Source of the DNA: Verrucomicrobiota bacterium | GTDB lineage: Bacteria > Verrucomicrobiota > Verrucomicrobiia > Chthoniobacterales > UBA10450 | Assembly (NCBI GenBank): GCA_003218705.1 | Contig: QHOI01000049.1 | Span: 1-35,441, forward strand | DNA length: 35,441 nt | Reading direction: 5' to 3' | Shown here: positions 22,901 to 30,285 of the stretch, piece by piece | How positions within the stretch are numbered: position 1 is the first letter of the stretch | Layout of the letters: the number at the start of each line of letters is the position of its first letter | The notes under the pieces: model-generated | Database searches by the model: none | What the model was told of the DNA's origin: nothing | What the model saw: the letters and a program-made list of their open reading frames with translations, nothing else | Translations under genes and position numbers: made by a program

Positions 22901-24067
22901 ATGAGAACTCCGGATCTCGACAGAATTTTATCGGCAATGCTGAAAACCTACACCGGCATTTCCGATTTAAACTTTTCGGTCGGTCATCCTCTCCAGGTCG
23001 AAGATTTTGGCGAGCTGAAACCGGTATATGTCGATCCACCGATCGAGGCATTAACTTCCCACCAGACCGAGCAGATTGCGCTCACCCTTATGCAAGGCAA
23101 TCGCCGCCTCATTTACGATTATCTCACCGGCGGCTCCTGCGATTGCAGTTACTCCCTCGGTGACGAGGCGCGTTTTCGCGTGAACATTTTCCGGCAGCAG
23201 GGGCACTTTTCGATCGTGCTTCGCAAACTGCAAAGCGAGGTCCCGACGATTCAGTCATTGGGGCTGCCGGAAATTTTTTACGAGATCGCAAAGGAAAAAA
23301 CCGGACTTGTTCTGGTCACGGGCGCGACTGGCAGCGGCAAGACCACGACTTTGGCGGCGATTCTCAACGAGATTAATGCGACCCAACCGGTCCACGTCGT
23401 CACCCTCGAAGACCCGATCGAGTACGTTCACCCAAAAAGCAAAGCCACTTTCAATCAGCGCGAGCTCGGACACGATTTTAATAATTATCCCACGGGATTG
23501 CGCGCCGCTTTGCGTCAGGCCCCAAAAGTCATTCTCGTCGGCGAAATGCGCGACCGCGCCACGGTCGAAATTGCCATGATGGCGTCCGAAACCGGTCACC
23601 TGGTTTTGAGCACCCTTCACACGGTCGACGCCGGCCAATCGATCAATCGTGTCCTGGGTTTGTTTTCTCTAGGCGAAGAGCAGCAGCTGCGAATTCGTTT
23701 GGCGGATTCGCTTCGTTACATCGTCAGCCAGCGCCTCGCTCCAAAGGTTGGCGGTGGCCGCCAACTCCTGACCGAGATCATGGGTCACAATTTGCGAACG
23801 CAAGAAGCAGTCGCCATCGGCGAAGGCGAACACCGCAGCTTCTACGAAATCATCGAAGCCAGTTCGCCGTTTGGCTGGATGACATTCGATCAATCGATCC
23901 TTCGCGCTTATGAGCAGGATCTGATCACCGAAGAAACGGCCGGACTGTTTGCTTCACGAAAGGGCAAAATTACTCGCGGCATCGATTTGATCCAAAAAGC
24001 GCGCGGAATCGATGCCGATCTCGATTCGGGGTTGCGTCTCGACCTTCCCGAAAACGCATTTCGTTAA
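22901..24067 (+). CDS. Second PilT-family ATPase (PilT2/PilU-like)
   Basis: A 388-residue paralogue of the preceding gene. It has SDLNFSVGHPLQVEDFGEL in the N-terminal domain, Walker A GATGSGKTT at about 140-148, VTLEDPIEYVHP, Walker B VILVGEMRDRATVEIAM and GHLVLSTLHTVDAGQSINRVLGLF. Its retraction-loop region (LRTQEAVAIGEGEHRSFYEII) differs from PilT1, and it has a longer C-terminal tail (about 350-388), as in accessory retraction ATPases such as PilU. A role as a force-boosting or dependent second motor is inferred. It sits nine bases after pilT and three bases before the next gene, clearly one operon. Confidence 0.92.
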   Translation: MRTPDLDRILSAMLKTYTGISDLNFSVGHPLQVEDFGELKPVYVDPPIEALTSHQTEQIALTLMQGNRRLIYDYLTGGSCDCSYSLGDEARFRVNIFRQQGHFSIVLRKLQSEVPTIQSLGLPEIFYEIAKEKTGLVLVTGATGSGKTTTLAAILNEINATQPVHVVTLEDPIEYVHPKSKATFNQRELGHDFNNYPTGLRAALRQAPKVILVGEMRDRATVEIAMMASETGHLVLSTLHTVDAGQSINRVLGLFSLGEEQQLRIRLADSLRYIVSQRLAPKVGGGRQLLTEIMGHNLRTQEAVAIGEGEHRSFYEIIEASSPFGWMTFDQSILRAYEQDLITEETAGLFASRKGKITRGIDLIQKARGIDADLDSGLRLDLPENAFR

Positions 24068-24070
24068 TTT

Positions 24071-24544
24071 ATGTTCAGCGAACAGGAACACGAAGCAACA
24101 TTTTTCGATCTGGGCGACAATACTGCCTTGGTCTGCGTCGATCATCAGCAATATCAGAAGGTCGTCGTGCCGCAGCTCATCGACATGACCTACAAGGTCC
24201 ATCTCGGATTGTTTGAAGAAGACGTCTTGCTCAAACTGAAGACTTACAATTACGACGTGGTCATCGTTTCCGAAAATTTCAAGGGCTCAACTCTGCAAAC
24301 GAATCCAATTCTGGCGGAATTGACGCGACGCCCGGACACGCAGCGGCGTCAACATTTCGTTGTCCTGCTCAGTCAACGTTTCGCCACCAACGATGCGATG
24401 AGCGCGTTCGTGCACAGCGTCGATCAAGTCATCAACATCACCGACCTGGCTAATTTGAAACCGGTTCTTCGGCGGGGCGTGACCCAGCACCACGAGCTTT
24501 ACAACGCCTTCAACGAAATGCTCAAGAGCGTCCAGTCGCTCTAA
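24071..24544 (+). CDS. Degenerate receiver-like protein in the pilT operon
   Basis: A 157-residue protein with receiver-like secondary structure. Strand 1 is ALVCVDHQQ, strand 3 YDVVIVSENFKGS, strand 4 HFVVLLSQRFATNDAM and strand 5 DQVINITDLANL. The phospho-acceptor Asp is replaced by Ser (VVIVSEN where VILLD is expected), only one acid remains after strand 1, and the conserved Lys is not obvious. It is therefore probably a phosphorylation-independent pseudo-receiver acting by protein contact, for example on the PilT proteins. That role is inferred from its position three bases after the second PilT gene. The family is not otherwise recognised. Confidence 0.7.
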   Translation: MFSEQEHEATFFDLGDNTALVCVDHQQYQKVVVPQLIDMTYKVHLGLFEEDVLLKLKTYNYDVVIVSENFKGSTLQTNPILAELTRRPDTQRRQHFVVLLSQRFATNDAMSAFVHSVDQVINITDLANLKPVLRRGVTQHHELYNAFNEMLKSVQSL

Positions 24545-24555
24545 AAGCTTTCTCC

Positions 24556-24566
24556 AAGATCGACAA
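24556..24566 (+). repeat. Motif copy 10, AAGATCGACAA (intergenic)
   Basis: Exact copy in the 74-base gap between the pseudo-receiver and cupredoxin genes. Confidence 0.85.
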
Positions 24567-24618
24567 TCCCCTCGCCGTCAGCCCCGAATGGCATTTTTCT
24601 GGCTTTAACGCTGGCAGC

Positions 24619-25275
24619 GTGAACGCCAGATTGCTCATTCCTGTCTGCTTAGCAGGCTTAACCGCAGGGGTTTGGGCAAAGGATGACGCTTCTCTCGAAG
24701 GCGTCGTGCAACTGCCACCGCCCACAGTCGAGCGCGCCCTAAATCAGCGTTACGGCGCAAACGTTGACGCGTCGCTCACGCCGAGCAATCCGCCTGCGGC
24801 GGTTATTTATCTCGAAGGGACCTTGTCGGCCAACGCGAAACCGAAATCAGGTGACGTCGCGCAAATGGCGCAGAAAAATATGTTGTTCGCGCCGGACCTG
24901 ATTGCCGTCCATACCGGAGGCGCGGTCGAATTTCCAAATCTCGACGATACTTACCACAATGTTTTTTCGTATTCGAAGGCGAAACGTTTCGATCTCGGGC
25001 GCTATCGGAAAGATGAAAAACCGGGCACCGTCGTTTTCGACAAACCCGGCGTGGTCACGGTGCATTGCGAAATTCACGATCGTATGCGCGGGACGATTTT
25101 GGTTTTAGAAACGCCCTACTTTCAAAAAACAGATTCGGCCGGCCATTATCGGCTCGATCATCTCCCCGCCGGTCACTTCACGGTCAAGGCTTGGATCAAC
25201 GAGGCGAACGTGCGCGAACGCGCGATCGACCTGAAGAGCGGCGCGCGCCTTCAACTCGATTTCCCCGCGAAGTAA
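24619..25275 (+). CDS. Secreted cupredoxin (plastocyanin-like) with C-terminal carboxypeptidase-regulatory-like segment
   Basis: A 218-residue exported protein with a signal peptide (about 1-20, LLIPVCLAGLTAGVWA). The blue-copper fold has strand FPNLDDTYHNVFSYSK (ligand His113) and VVTVHCEIHDRMRGTILV, which gives Cys150, His153 and Met156 in a C-x2-H-x2-M pattern. All four type 1 copper ligands are thus present. The last 50 residues (TDSAGHYRLDHLPAGHFTVKAW) resemble a carboxypeptidase-regulatory/SpaA-like beta-sandwich. The start is GTG at 24619. It lies 74 bases after the pseudo-receiver gene and 22 before a hybrid histidine kinase, suggesting a periplasmic electron carrier or copper-binding ligand of that sensor; the link is inferred. 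Confidence 0.85.
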   Translation: MNARLLIPVCLAGLTAGVWAKDDASLEGVVQLPPPTVERALNQRYGANVDASLTPSNPPAAVIYLEGTLSANAKPKSGDVAQMAQKNMLFAPDLIAVHTGGAVEFPNLDDTYHNVFSYSKAKRFDLGRYRKDEKPGTVVFDKPGVVTVHCEIHDRMRGTILVLETPYFQKTDSAGHYRLDHLPAGHFTVKAWINEANVRERAIDLKSGARLQLDFPAK

Positions 25276-25297
25276 CGGCCGCGATCTCTGTTTAATT

Positions 25298-27520
25298 TTG
25301 AACCTCACCAATGCGTTAAGTTTCCGAGCCAAGCTATTGCTGGCGATGATGCTGATCGTCCTGGCGATAACGGGTGCGACTGTGTATGTCGCTGAAAACA
25401 ATCTTCGCTCGAATCAAGCGCGTCTTCTCAACGCTCAGTTTCAAAATCAAGTCCGCTCGCTCCTTGCCGTCCAGGATCTGCGGTCCGGCGCGGTTGCGGA
25501 GAAATGTCGCGACGTTTCGCGCTCCGTCCGATTGCGCGCCGCATTGGAAGAAAAGGATGTGGACGACCTTTACCGAAACGCGCTGCCCGAACTCCAGGAG
25601 GTTTTTAGTCCCAGAGAACCTGATGCGAACGATGGCGATCAAAAAGTCCGCGCTTCGTTCTTCCGCTTTGTCGATGTCAACGGAGAAGTGTTGTCCGCGG
25701 GCGATCAACCCGCCGGAGATGCCGATCCTCGTTCACTCGCGCAAGCTTTAGAGCCGATCAGCCTCAAACCGCGGAATCATGACGAACAAAACGTCGCATT
25801 TATTGCAATCGGTCGCGGAAATGATCCAGCGGTATTGCGTCAGATTGTGCTAACAAAAATCCACGGCTGGGAGGGCAATGATCTGGGCGCGCTCGTTTTG
25901 GGTTTCCCAATAAAACAAACGCAAACTCCGGATGGCCGCGGCGCTGAAATTAAGAGCGGGCTCTGGTTAAATCACCAATTTTACATCGCAGGCTTGAGCA
26001 CCGCTGACCGTCACCTTGTCGCACAACGCGTTCAGGTCGGATTGAACCAGGGTGCTGCCGGCAACTTCCTTGTCGATCTTGAGACTGGTCCTCACTTGCT
26101 TTTTTACAAGGCTTTGCACTCAGAGGTCGCGCCGGCCTACGACGTTTGCCTTTACCCCCTCGCCCCGTGGCTCCGTGAAGCGCGAACACTTCGCTGGAGG
26201 ATCATCGCCCTCGGCGCGCTCGTTCTGATCTGTGGTTTTGGGGCGAGTCTATTTTTGGCAAAGAATCTTTCCAAGCCGGTCGATCAAATCGTTGCCACTT
26301 CAGCCGAGAATGTCACTCGGCGGAAAAAAGCTGAGAAAGATTTACACGAAGTAAATCGGGAACTCGAGAAAGCGCTTATCGAACTCAAGGCGACTCAGCA
26401 GCAAGTGATCCAACAGGAACGCTTGAGCGCGCTTGGCCAAATGGCGGCGGGCATCGCGCACGACTTCAACAACACCCTGATGCCGATTCTCGGTTTCGCC
26501 GACGTCCTCCTGCAAAACGAAGCAATGCTCGACGACAAAGCGGAAACGCGCCGCTGTCTCGAAATGCTGCGCACGTCTGCCAAAGATGCATCCAGCGTTG
26601 TCAGCCGTCTCCGCGAATTTTATCGGCCGGCCGATTCCGATGAAGAATTTCCGATTGTCGATCTTGCCAAGCTGGTCGAGCAAGCGGTCGCGCTCACAGA
26701 ACCAAAATGGCGCGGACTCACTCAAGCGCGCGGAATCACGGTCGACGTCCAAACCGATTTCAAAGCTTACCCGATCGTGGCCGGCGATGAATCCGCCCTT
26801 CGCGAAGTCCTAACCAACCTGCTCTTCAACGCCGTCGACGCGATGCCTCGAGGCGGTCGCGTTTTGCTTGAAACATCGATTGAAAACGAACGCGCTGTTA
26901 TCCGCGTCGCCGACACCGGAACCGGCATGACTGAAACCGTTCGACGTCGCTGTGTCGAGCCGTTTTTTTCCACCAAAGGCGAGCACGGCACCGGTCTCGG
27001 ATTGTCGATGGTTTATGGAATTGTCGAACGCCATCGTGGCCAATTGGAAATCCAATCCGCCGTCGGCAAAGGCACGACGTTCATCATTCGGTTGCCGCTC
27101 GCGCAGGAAATACCCGCTGCGCAATCCAACGGTGAGGTCGTCGCTAAATCAAACTCCGCTCTCAGCGTTCTCGTCGTTGATGACGAAGCACGCAGCCGTG
27201 AAGTGTTGATGGCTTATTTGCGGACCGATAATCATTCGGTCGCCACTGCGTCAAGTGGACGCGAAGCGCTCGAAAAATTTCGGCTTCGGCATTTCGATCT
27301 TGTGGTGATGGACCGCGCCATGCCGGAAATGAGCGGCGAGCAAACTGCGCGCTTCATCAAGCAAGTGAACCACAACATTCCGGTCATCCTGTTGACCGGT
27401 TTCAGCGGACAAATCGACGCGGACGGTGCAAAACCGGCCGCAGTAGATGTCGTTTTGAACAAGCCGATCACGCTCGACGTCCTTCGACACACCATCAGGA
27501 AATTGGTTCATGCGACGTAA
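25298..27520 (+). CDS. Hybrid sensor histidine kinase with periplasmic sensor and C-terminal receiver
   Basis: A 740-residue inner-membrane kinase. TM1 is at about 12-30 (AKLLLAMMLIVLAITGATVYV), a periplasmic sensor of about 270 residues follows (possibly CACHE-like, not assignable by eye), and TM2 is at about 302-322 (IIALGALVLICGFGASLFLA). A short coiled coil (RRKKAEKDLHEVNRELEKAL) leads to the dimerisation helix with the phosphorylated His near 388 in GQMAAGIAHDFNNTLMPILGF. The ATPase domain has LTNLLFNAVDAMPRGG (N box), VADTGTGMTE and GTGLGLSMVYGIVERH. The receiver has VLVVDDEARSREVL and Asp near 672 in DLVVMDRAMPEMSG. The start is TTG at 25298; no ATG lies before TM1. Its TAA is inside a motif copy, and it overlaps the porin-like gene by 11 bases. 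Confidence 0.92.
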   Translation: MNLTNALSFRAKLLLAMMLIVLAITGATVYVAENNLRSNQARLLNAQFQNQVRSLLAVQDLRSGAVAEKCRDVSRSVRLRAALEEKDVDDLYRNALPELQEVFSPREPDANDGDQKVRASFFRFVDVNGEVLSAGDQPAGDADPRSLAQALEPISLKPRNHDEQNVAFIAIGRGNDPAVLRQIVLTKIHGWEGNDLGALVLGFPIKQTQTPDGRGAEIKSGLWLNHQFYIAGLSTADRHLVAQRVQVGLNQGAAGNFLVDLETGPHLLFYKALHSEVAPAYDVCLYPLAPWLREARTLRWRIIALGALVLICGFGASLFLAKNLSKPVDQIVATSAENVTRRKKAEKDLHEVNRELEKALIELKATQQQVIQQERLSALGQMAAGIAHDFNNTLMPILGFADVLLQNEAMLDDKAETRRCLEMLRTSAKDASSVVSRLREFYRPADSDEEFPIVDLAKLVEQAVALTEPKWRGLTQARGITVDVQTDFKAYPIVAGDESALREVLTNLLFNAVDAMPRGGRVLLETSIENERAVIRVADTGTGMTETVRRRCVEPFFSTKGEHGTGLGLSMVYGIVERHRGQLEIQSAVGKGTTFIIRLPLAQEIPAAQSNGEVVAKSNSALSVLVVDDEARSREVLMAYLRTDNHSVATASSGREALEKFRLRHFDLVVMDRAMPEMSGEQTARFIKQVNHNIPVILLTGFSGQIDADGAKPAAVDVVLNKPITLDVLRHTIRKLVHAT
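26070..26080 (-). repeat. Motif copy 11, AAGATCGACAA
   Basis: Exact copy inside the sensor part of the hybrid kinase, plus strand read as Leu-Val-Asp-Leu. Confidence 0.85.
26655..26665 (-). repeat. Motif copy 12, AAGATCGACAA
   Basis: Exact copy inside the hybrid kinase, plus strand read as Ile-Val-Asp-Leu. Confidence 0.85.
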
Positions 27521-28751
27521 GATCGACATCCTCAGCGTCGCGGTCGGTCTCGTGCTTGTAATCGAAACCCGCGCCGATCTGCTTGACCGTGTAAACGACG
27601 CATTGTCAATCCGCGACCCGCAAAAGCGTTTTCAGTTGCAGTTGAGCGGATTAATCGACTTTGAAGGTTACTTCATTGATCAACGCGCGCCCGCTCTGAT
27701 CGAGACGGACGACAGTTTCCTTTTCAATCCGCGAGTATCGCTCTTTCTCGACGCGCAATTCGCACAGCATTTCTATTTCTTCGCGCAGGCACGTCTCGAT
27801 CGCGGTTTTGATCCCTCGGATCAAGGCGCGCAGGTCAGGCTCGACGAATATTTTCTTCGCTACACGCCGCTCGATCGTCCTTGGATCAGTCTTCAAATCG
27901 GAAAGTTCGCGACAGTTGTCGGGAATTGGGTGTCCCGGCATTATTCCTGGGATAATCCTTTTATCAACGCGCCCTTACCCTACGAAAATCTGACCGGACT
28001 CTGGGACAGCGCCGCTCCCTATGATGCCGACACACTCTTTTATTGGGGGCACGTCGGCGAATACGACACAGGTGATTATTCCGACAAATACTTACGGCTG
28101 CCGATTATTTGGGGCCCGAGTTACGCGAGCGGATTCGCCGTGTCCGGATCGATCGACAAATTCGATTATGCGGTCGAAATGAAAAACTCCGCCCTCGCCT
28201 CCCGACCCGAGTCATGGGACGTCACTAATGTTGGTTTCGAAAATCCGACCTTCAGTACGCGCGTGGGTTTTCGTCCGAACGAAATGTGGAACCTTGGCGT
28301 TTCCGCCAGTGCCGGTCCCTACTTGCTTTCGCAAGCCGCCTCAACGCTCCCGCCTGGCCGCGACATCGACGATTACCGTGAGCTACTTCTCGGGCAGGAC
28401 ATTTCGTTTGCCTGGCATCATTGGCAGTTTTGGGCGGAGTTTTACGAAACGCGATTCGAAGTGCCTCGAATCGGCAACGCCGACACGTTCACTTATTATC
28501 TGGAAACGAAGTACAAATTCACTCCGCAACTTTTCGGCGCCGTCCGTTGGAATCAGCAACTCTTCGGCACAGTCCGAGACGGCAGTGAACGCGCGCAATG
28601 GGGCAATAACATTTGGCGCGTGGACGCCGCGGTCGGTTATCGCTTCACCGATTATCTGCAAACCAAAGTCCAATACAGCTTCAGCCACCAGGACACGACG
28701 ATTCAACAAGGCGAACAACTCATCGCCCTTCAGTTGACGATCAAGTTCTAA
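27510..28751 (+). CDS. Outer-membrane beta-barrel (porin-like, OprO/P-type) protein
   Basis: A 413-residue protein with a signal peptide (MRRKIDILSVAVGLVLVIETRA). A run of alternating aromatic strands follows (QLQLSGLIDFEGYFID, FYFFAQARLDRGF, VRLDEYFLRYTPL, SLQIGKFATVVGNWVSRHYSW, WQFWAEFYETRFEV, TYYLETKYKFTPQLFGAVRWNQ) and the chain ends in TIKF, a C-terminal Phe that fits the outer-membrane assembly signal. IGKFATVVGNWV resembles the phosphate-selective porin pattern. It overlaps the histidine kinase gene by 11 bases, so they are co-translated; the barrel may import the ligand or house the cupredoxin partner. Substrate unknown. It shares four end bases (CTAA) with convergent creD. Confidence 0.83.
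   Translation: MRRKIDILSVAVGLVLVIETRADLLDRVNDALSIRDPQKRFQLQLSGLIDFEGYFIDQRAPALIETDDSFLFNPRVSLFLDAQFAQHFYFFAQARLDRGFDPSDQGAQVRLDEYFLRYTPLDRPWISLQIGKFATVVGNWVSRHYSWDNPFINAPLPYENLTGLWDSAAPYDADTLFYWGHVGEYDTGDYSDKYLRLPIIWGPSYASGFAVSGSIDKFDYAVEMKNSALASRPESWDVTNVGFENPTFSTRVGFRPNEMWNLGVSASAGPYLLSQAASTLPPGRDIDDYRELLLGQDISFAWHHWQFWAEFYETRFEVPRIGNADTFTYYLETKYKFTPQLFGAVRWNQQLFGTVRDGSERAQWGNNIWRVDAAVGYRFTDYLQTKVQYSFSHQDTTIQQGEQLIALQLTIKF
27519..27529 (+). repeat. Motif copy 13, AAGATCGACAT (kinase/porin junction)
   Basis: Exact copy; its two leading A bases are the last two of the kinase TAA, and in the overlapping porin frame it reads Lys-Ile-Asp-Ile. Confidence 0.85.
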
Positions 28752-30151
28752 CCCGAGTCACGCGCGTACCAATCGACTTTGCGCGTCACGTACATCACTG
28801 CTGCGAGCACGATGAAAAGTGCGATGGCGCCCATCAGCAACGCGTAATCTTGCTGCCGCAAAGTGATGTAGAGAAACGTGTAAACGCCCGCCAACCCGGC
28901 GCCGATCATCAATGTTCGGACTCCGCCGCCGAGAAAAAATCGGCAATACCACGTGATCAAGATGGTCGATGCGACCGCCGCGATCAGATACGCATAACCA
29001 AATCCGATAAATTCGGAAATCGACAGCAGCAGCAGATAAAACAAGCAAAGAGCGGCGCCGACCATCAGATATTGGAACGGATGAATCTTCTGCCGCGCAG
29101 TGACTTCGAAGAGGAAAAATGTCGTGAACACGAGGACAAGAAAGAGCACACCGTATTTAATGGAGCGCTCGACGTATCGATACGCGTCCAAGATCGACAA
29201 AAACTGTGCGCCGAAAAGTGACTCCGAAACCGCGTTGGTGGTGAACCGTTCGTTTCCATTACGGCTCGTCCACGCTTGCGGATAATTGCGACCGTAATAG
29301 GAAATTTTCCACTTCGCCTCAAAACCATCCGCCCGCACCGAACGCTCGGCCGGTAAAAACGCACCGCGAAATGCCGGGTCCGGCCAGTTCGATTTCAGGG
29401 TCGCCTCGTTTTGAACGCCGAATGGTGCGAAGTAAATTCCTTCGCTGCCGTTAAAATCGAGGGGAATTAAAAATTCCACCGGAGCGCCGATCGGTTTGTC
29501 GCCAGTGAGAGGCGCCGTCGCGCCAGTTGTATAACCGGGAACTTGCGACCCGGGAAGAAGTGGTCGCTTTGTTCCGCCCCAATCGAGCACGATTCCCTCG
29601 CGGGTTCCGCGCAAATCGTTCACCGCGATCGTGACGAAGGCGTCTTTCCATTGCACATCCTTGATGTCGATCTTGAGCGCTCCGAAATCCGGCGGCGCAA
29701 ATCTTCCGGAAAGCTTCACCTGCGCCCGAAAAACGGCTGCGTCATAGATCCCGCGATGCAACGTTTGCGTCTTCGCGTCGCCCGTGACGCTCAACATTTC
29801 GGGAAGGAAATACGCATTCGCGATCGCGGTTTCTTCCACTTCCCGCCGCTCCATCTTCCCATCCGGCGCCGGCACTTCCTTCACCGCCTTAAATTTGTAT
29901 TGATACGGAATCCCAAGCACAGGGCCGATCACACTTTGTTCTTTGCCCCAGGATGAAGTGATATCGGCGACAGCTTCGTTGCGTCGCTGCAACCGATCGG
30001 TCAACACGCCTGTGATCATCAAGAGCGGAATCAAGAGGATGAGAACAAGCGCCCCGACTCCGAGCAGCTTGATGATTGTGCTATGGCGCTTTCCAAATGA
30101 AGGCTGCGATTTCGGTAACGGCGGCGGAGCGGTGGTTGGGGCTTCGGGCAT
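28748..30151 (-). CDS. creD: Inner-membrane protein CreD (cell envelope integrity family)
   Basis: CreD-family protein. The track start at 30259 extends it; the ATG at 30151 (MPEAPTTAPPPLPKS) fits the family better, giving 467 residues. TM1 is IIKLLGVGALVLILLIPLLMI, followed by TDRLQRRNEAVADITSSWGKEQSVIGPVLGIPY, a CreD signature. The large periplasmic domain includes GAPVEFLIPLDFNGSEGIYFAPFG, and SYYGRNYPQAW and FGAQFLSILDAYRYVERSIKYGVLFLVLVFTTFF are also characteristic. Five further helices end the protein. In E. coli CreD is the CreBC target linked to envelope stress and colicin tolerance; its biochemical role is unknown. A pair of 15-base direct repeats lies in its divergent promoter region. 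Two motif copies are inside. Confidence 0.92.
   Translation of the reverse strand: MPEAPTTAPPPLPKSQPSFGKRHSTIIKLLGVGALVLILLIPLLMITGVLTDRLQRRNEAVADITSSWGKEQSVIGPVLGIPYQYKFKAVKEVPAPDGKMERREVEETAIANAYFLPEMLSVTGDAKTQTLHRGIYDAAVFRAQVKLSGRFAPPDFGALKIDIKDVQWKDAFVTIAVNDLRGTREGIVLDWGGTKRPLLPGSQVPGYTTGATAPLTGDKPIGAPVEFLIPLDFNGSEGIYFAPFGVQNEATLKSNWPDPAFRGAFLPAERSVRADGFEAKWKISYYGRNYPQAWTSRNGNERFTTNAVSESLFGAQFLSILDAYRYVERSIKYGVLFLVLVFTTFFLFEVTARQKIHPFQYLMVGAALCLFYLLLLSISEFIGFGYAYLIAAVASTILITWYCRFFLGGGVRTLMIGAGLAGVYTFLYITLRQQDYALLMGAIALFIVLAAVMYVTRKVDWYARDSG
29190..29200 (+). repeat. Motif copy 14, AAGATCGACAA
   Basis: Exact copy inside creD, in a third reading frame (minus gene reads Leu-Ser-Ile-Leu). 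Confidence 0.85.
29664..29674 (-). repeat. Motif copy 15, AAGATCGACAT
   Basis: Exact copy inside creD, read as Leu-Lys-Ile-Asp-Ile. Confidence 0.85.
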
Positions 30152-30193
30152 AACTCGAAGGTTTAATGAGAATACGGAGTCGAAGCGAAAATC

Positions 30194-30228
30194 TTTCAAC
30201 TGACGAGAAATATTTTCGACTGGCGAGA
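30194..30228. promoter_or_regulatory. 15-bp direct repeat pair in the creD/ADOP divergent promoter
   Basis: TTTCAACTGACGAGA (30194-30208) and TTTCGACTGGCGAGA (30214-30228) agree at 13 of 15 positions and start exactly 20 bases apart, two helical turns. They sit 43 bases from the creD ATG and 57 from the permease ATG. This layout is typical for dimeric response-regulator sites (E. coli CreB uses direct TTCAC repeats, but with a different sequence and spacing). No cognate regulator is identified. Confidence 0.55.
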
Positions 30229-30285
30229 TCGTTGAATCCAAAGCAGATGCCGGCTGCATCTCAGTGAAAACAAACCGAGGTTTTC

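Noticed and set aside
30152-30259. Longer creD start at 30259
   Set aside because: The extra 36 codons cross the divergent promoter region with its direct repeats and have no family similarity.
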